Source: a virus. From it: a stretch of 24,890 bases of DNA. Below, piece by piece: positions 23,401 through 24,890 of the stretch. Numbering within the stretch: the stretch's first letter is position 1; every line of letters begins with the position of its first letter. The stretch lies in IMG/VR virus record IMGVR_UViG_3300042924_001191, positions 1-24,890 of that record; one strand, written 5' to 3'. The position numbers and the translations under genes are program-made. The notes beneath the pieces are model-generated. The model saw only the letters and a program-made list of their open reading frames with translations, searched no databases and had not been told where the DNA came from.

Positions 23401-23435
23401 CTTATCTATTCACTTATCTATTCACTTATCTATTC
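23401..23435 (-). repeat. 12-base tandem repeat, about three units
   Basis: The minus-strand unit GAATAGATAAGT occurs three times (the last ends GG and runs into the GGAGG of the hydrolase gene). The first unit contains the TAA that ends the DUF3310 gene, and each unit repeats that stop codon in frame. Confidence 0.85.
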
Positions 23436-23629
23436 AGTTCTATTAGCTTATCGAGGTAGTGCCTAGCCTTCTTTAGATCTTCTAGACCACCCTTGCTCTT
23501 CCACCTACTAACATATTTCACTACGTTACCTTCAAAGTAACCTAGCTTGTTAGCAGCTATGTAGTCCCAAGGTTGAATGTCCTTGTCTTTGTAGTGCGTA
23601 CCGCTTACTTGCTTATCGTTCGCTGCCAT
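23426..23629 (-). CDS. DUF3310 protein
   Basis: This 67-residue protein has the DUF3310 pattern throughout: VSGTHYKDKDIQPWDYI, GYFEGNVVKYVSRW and GGLEDLKKARHYLDKLIEL. The family is common in phage early regions and is sometimes called nucleotide kinase-like, but the function is not proven. GGAGGA for this gene lies within the last codons of the upstream small hydrophobic protein, whose TAA directly abuts its ATG. The stop lies in a 12-base repeat. Confidence 0.85.
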   Translation of the reverse strand: MAANDKQVSGTHYKDKDIQPWDYIAANKLGYFEGNVVKYVSRWKSKGGLEDLKKARHYLDKLIELNR

Positions 23630-23728
23630 TTATCCTCCTAGTAACATTGCAACTAAACCACCCAGTGCCATACCTATAAGTAACACTACGCCTATAACTA
23701 TAGCGATCATGTACTGATACATATTCAT
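23630..23728 (-). CDS. 32-residue hydrophobic single-span protein
   Basis: Very short frame of 32 codons. After MNMYQY comes one uninterrupted hydrophobic run (MIAIVIGVVLLIGMALGGL, then VAMLLGG) with no charged residue, long enough to span a membrane. The start overlaps the stop of the upstream acidic gene (ATGA), and the stop is adjacent to the ATG of the DUF3310 gene, so it fills the gap exactly. Its last codons (CTA GGA GGA) provide the ribosome site for DUF3310. The tight fit on both sides supports a real gene. It could be a small inner-membrane regulator, an anti-host factor or a holin-like peptide; I do not recognise it. Confidence 0.65.
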   Translation of the reverse strand: MNMYQYMIAIVIGVVLLIGMALGGLVAMLLGG

Positions 23729-23925
23729 CCTAGTTCTTCTTCCGCTTGTATTTCTCTAATTATCTCTGCGTTTTCTTCTGCCCTCATCTCCTCCCGCATT
23801 TCTTCGTCTTGCATCTGCTTACGCATCTCATCACGTTCTTCCTCTTTTTGCAGTTCTGCATCTTCCTCTGCGTAGTATTCGTCCCTGTAGTTTGCTTCCG
23901 TTACCTTGTCATCTTCATCTTTCAT
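23725..23925 (-). CDS. Small acidic, highly charged helical protein
   Basis: This is a 66-residue product with a strong AAGGAG eight bases before the ATG. About half of the residues are Glu, Asp, Lys or Arg, with Glu dominating (EEDAELQKEEERDEMRKQMQ), and there is no proline or aromatic residue after position 18, so most of it would be one long helix or coiled coil. Strongly acidic small early phage proteins sometimes mimic DNA, but that is only a possibility here. It overlaps the gene upstream by 11 bases and the gene downstream by ATGA. Confidence 0.65.
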   Translation of the reverse strand: MKDEDDKVTEANYRDEYYAEEDAELQKEEERDEMRKQMQDEEMREEMRAEENAEIIREIQAEEELG

Positions 23926-24088
23926 TTTGATTCTCCTTTTTATATTTAATCATAGTGTCTGCTATCTTGTACGCAGTCTCCGCACCCTTCATACGTTGCT
24001 CTTCTTCGTCATCGCCCCACTTGTAGCCGTACTTAATAACTAATGCCATCATTGCCATTGCTGCTAGTTCGTCTCTGCTATCACTCAT
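23915..24088 (-). CDS. 57-residue early phage protein
   Basis: This begins at an ATG overlapping the preceding stop (ATGA) with GGAG six bases upstream. It is helical and charged: RDELAAMAMMALVIKYGYKW, then GDDEEEQRMKGAETAYKIAD. I have seen similar small helical proteins in phage early regions but know no function. The ribosome site and start belong to a 15-base cassette found at two other gene boundaries here. The stop lies 11 bases inside the next gene. Confidence 0.6.
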   Translation of the reverse strand: MSDSRDELAAMAMMALVIKYGYKWGDDEEEQRMKGAETAYKIADTMIKYKKENQNER

Positions 24089-24264
24089 GTGTTCTCCACT
24101 TCATATATCCACCCTTCAGCAAGACCATTCTCGACGTACTCTCTCAGTTCCTCCACTTCCTCATTCAGCCTACGCTGAATATCCCTCTCACTAATCATCC
24201 CCTGTTTATGGTCAGGATGTGAATCGCACCTCTCAGAGAAAGTTTTTATGTCTTTGTAGTTCAT
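24085..24264 (-). CDS. 59-residue acidic early phage protein
   Basis: It starts in the boundary cassette (GAGGGGAACACATGA) and ends in another copy of it, so its last residues are EVENT. The composition is acidic with a probable helix in residues about 26-50 (SERDIQRRLNEEVEELREYV). One Cys and two His near the start (ERCDSHPDHK) may be a partial metal site. ATGA overlaps join it to both neighbours. No family recognised. Confidence 0.6.
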   Translation of the reverse strand: MNYKDIKTFSERCDSHPDHKQGMISERDIQRRLNEEVEELREYVENGLAEGWIYEVENT

Positions 24265-24416
24265 GTGTTCCCCTCGTCGTAATCAGCCAAAGCAGCCTTA
24301 GCAACGTCCCAAGCAACAGCAGCAAAGTGCCAATCAGCGGCTGTGCCATCATCAGCAGCATGCCAAGCAGTCATCGCCGTATCAACATCCTGCACTAGTT
24401 CTTCTCTTGTTTTCAT
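24261..24416 (-). CDS. 51-residue Ala/Trp-rich early phage protein
   Basis: It starts at an ATG with GGAG six bases upstream, after a 94-base gap. It is Ala-rich with three Trp and two His at regular spacing (MTAWHAADDGTAADWHFAAV, then AWDVAKAALADYDE), which suggests a short amphipathic helical hairpin. The end lies in the boundary cassette (last residues EGNT) and overlaps the next start by ATGA. No family recognised. Confidence 0.6.
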   Translation of the reverse strand: MKTREELVQDVDTAMTAWHAADDGTAADWHFAAVAWDVAKAALADYDEGNT

Positions 24417-24510
24417 ATCTTCTCCAAAGTGAATAAGTCAGGCGGTTATCTATCGAGATTAACTGGGTTTCCCGACGCAGAATCCCGCAAGACATTTTCG
24501 GCATGTCTGC
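24417..24510 (-). other. Gap with possible RNA hairpins before the tiny early genes
   Basis: The longest gap of the right arm. It holds AGACAT and ATGTCT (24490-24495 and 24503-24508, 7-base loop) just after the HTH gene, and a stem made of GTTATCT and AGATTAAC (24445-24463) with a CGAT-type loop and one bulge. A GCGG/CCGC pair (24442-24445 and 24484-24487) could enclose the second. There is no T-tract, and no clear promoter, so a leader or processing element is possible. Confidence 0.35.
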
Positions 24511-24843
24511 CTAGCCCAACTTAATCGTTAAGCCCGCATCACGGGCAAATATCTTTATCCTGTCGTCGCACACCAACTGTATGCGCTCCCACTGCTCTTC
24601 GTTTAATGCTCTAATGTCCCGTTCCGCGTCTGTTATTTTTCCGGGGTAGATGCCAGTTGCTACGCTCAGTTCTTGTTGGGTTAGTCCAGCCGCTAACCGT
24701 AATGCCTTCAATAGTGCCATGTGTTCTTCCTCTTTAGCGCAATACGTTCTTGTAAATATGTCTAAAAGTATTGGGTCGCTGTTTATTTGATCCGCCATCT
24801 CCTTGCACCAAGCACCAACTTGTTTCCTAGTCATTATTGTCAT
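24511..24843 (-). CDS. XRE-type helix-turn-helix protein
   Basis: This 110-residue protein starts in a copy of the boundary cassette (GGAGAACACATG). Residues about 43-85 form an XRE/Cro-like HTH: LLKALRLAAGLTQQELSVAT, then GIYPGKITDAERD. The first 40 residues are helical and polar. The arrangement (N-terminal helix, XRE domain, short tail) resembles antitoxin-like regulators, but no toxin is next to it within the window. It may regulate the early genes that follow. A phage repressor is less likely, as there is no integrase in sight. Confidence 0.75.
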   Translation of the reverse strand: MTIMTRKQVGAWCKEMADQINSDPILLDIFTRTYCAKEEEHMALLKALRLAAGLTQQELSVATGIYPGKITDAERDIRALNEEQWERIQLVCDDRIKIFARDAGLTIKLG

Positions 24844-24890
24844 GTGTTCTCCTCATCGGCACCGCCATCGTCAGATTCTTTGCACCAATT
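24840..24890 (-). CDS. C-terminal end of another small early gene (partial)
   Basis: The frame is open from the right edge to a TGA that overlaps the next ATG. The 16 visible residues (NWCKESDDGGADEENT) end in the same ENT tail produced by the boundary cassette as in the smaller genes downstream. This supports a further small gene to the right. Confidence 0.5.
   Translation of the reverse strand, partial: NWCKESDDGGADEENT

Noticed and set aside
23746-23949. Phe/Leu-rich plus-strand frame resembling a membrane protein
   Set aside because: It is the complement of a Glu/Lys-rich gene with a strong ribosome site; Glu codons read backwards give Phe and Leu.
24441-24488. tRNA-like fold in the gap near the right edge
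   Set aside because: Paired ends and an internal hairpin are present, but it is too short, with no proper T-arm or anticodon arm.
18681-24843. Lysogeny module on the basis of two HTH proteins
   Set aside because: No integrase, attachment site or divergent repressor/Cro arrangement is seen; the HTH proteins lie within replication and early genes.

Overview
This window looks like part of the genome of a lytic, tailed, podovirus-like phage of an aquatic Gram-negative bacterium. A Gram-negative host is suggested by the spanin pair. An aquatic source is suggested by several virion protein motifs that I recall mainly from marine and freshwater phages; that is recall, not a search. I see no integrase, tRNA, rRNA, insertion sequence or CRISPR array. 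Genes are packed tightly, with many ATGA, GTGA or TAATG overlaps, and no gap exceeds 100 bases.

Left arm (about 2-15553, plus strand) is the late region. It opens with a lysis cassette: the C-terminus of a holin-like membrane protein, an M15-type peptidase, an Rz-like i-spanin, and an Rz1-like lipoprotein nested in another frame inside Rz. Next come a P22 gp10-like tail protein, a short fibre or needle-like protein with a jelly-roll head, and a cupin-fold protein. A run of internal virion or DNA-ejection proteins follows: an Ala/Gly-rich protein, a GNAT-like protein, a Gln-rich protein, a GG-motif protein, and a 2030-residue giant with an HExxH zincin motif and an 11-residue repeat. The order (gp10-like, needle-like, ejection proteins) resembles that of P22.

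Right arm (15610-24890, minus strand) is the early and replication region, convergent with the late genes. A strong hairpin with a T-tract for minus-strand transcription lies at the junction. In transcription order from the right edge it holds a partial gene, an XRE-type HTH protein, a chain of very small overlapping genes (51, 59, 57, 66, 32 and 67 residues, the last being DUF3310), a SleB-like cell wall hydrolase, a winged-helix/Cas4-like nuclease fusion, an HNH-type protein and a SNF2-type helicase. A separate unit follows with its own predicted promoter and palindrome: a conserved phage protein, an SSB-like Cys4 protein and a small HTH protein, closed by a terminator. Last come a PrimPol-DUF927 primase-helicase and a small basic protein. 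The DNA polymerase and the head and terminase genes presumably lie outside the window.

The most interesting points are: the promoter/palindrome/HTH/terminator unit just upstream of the primase, with a second palindrome-like site on the primase start codon; a repeated 15-base gene-boundary cassette joining the tiny early genes; a nuclease fused to a winged helix with a good internal start; a 32-residue hydrophobic protein; and a beta-rich module inserted in two adjacent tail genes.
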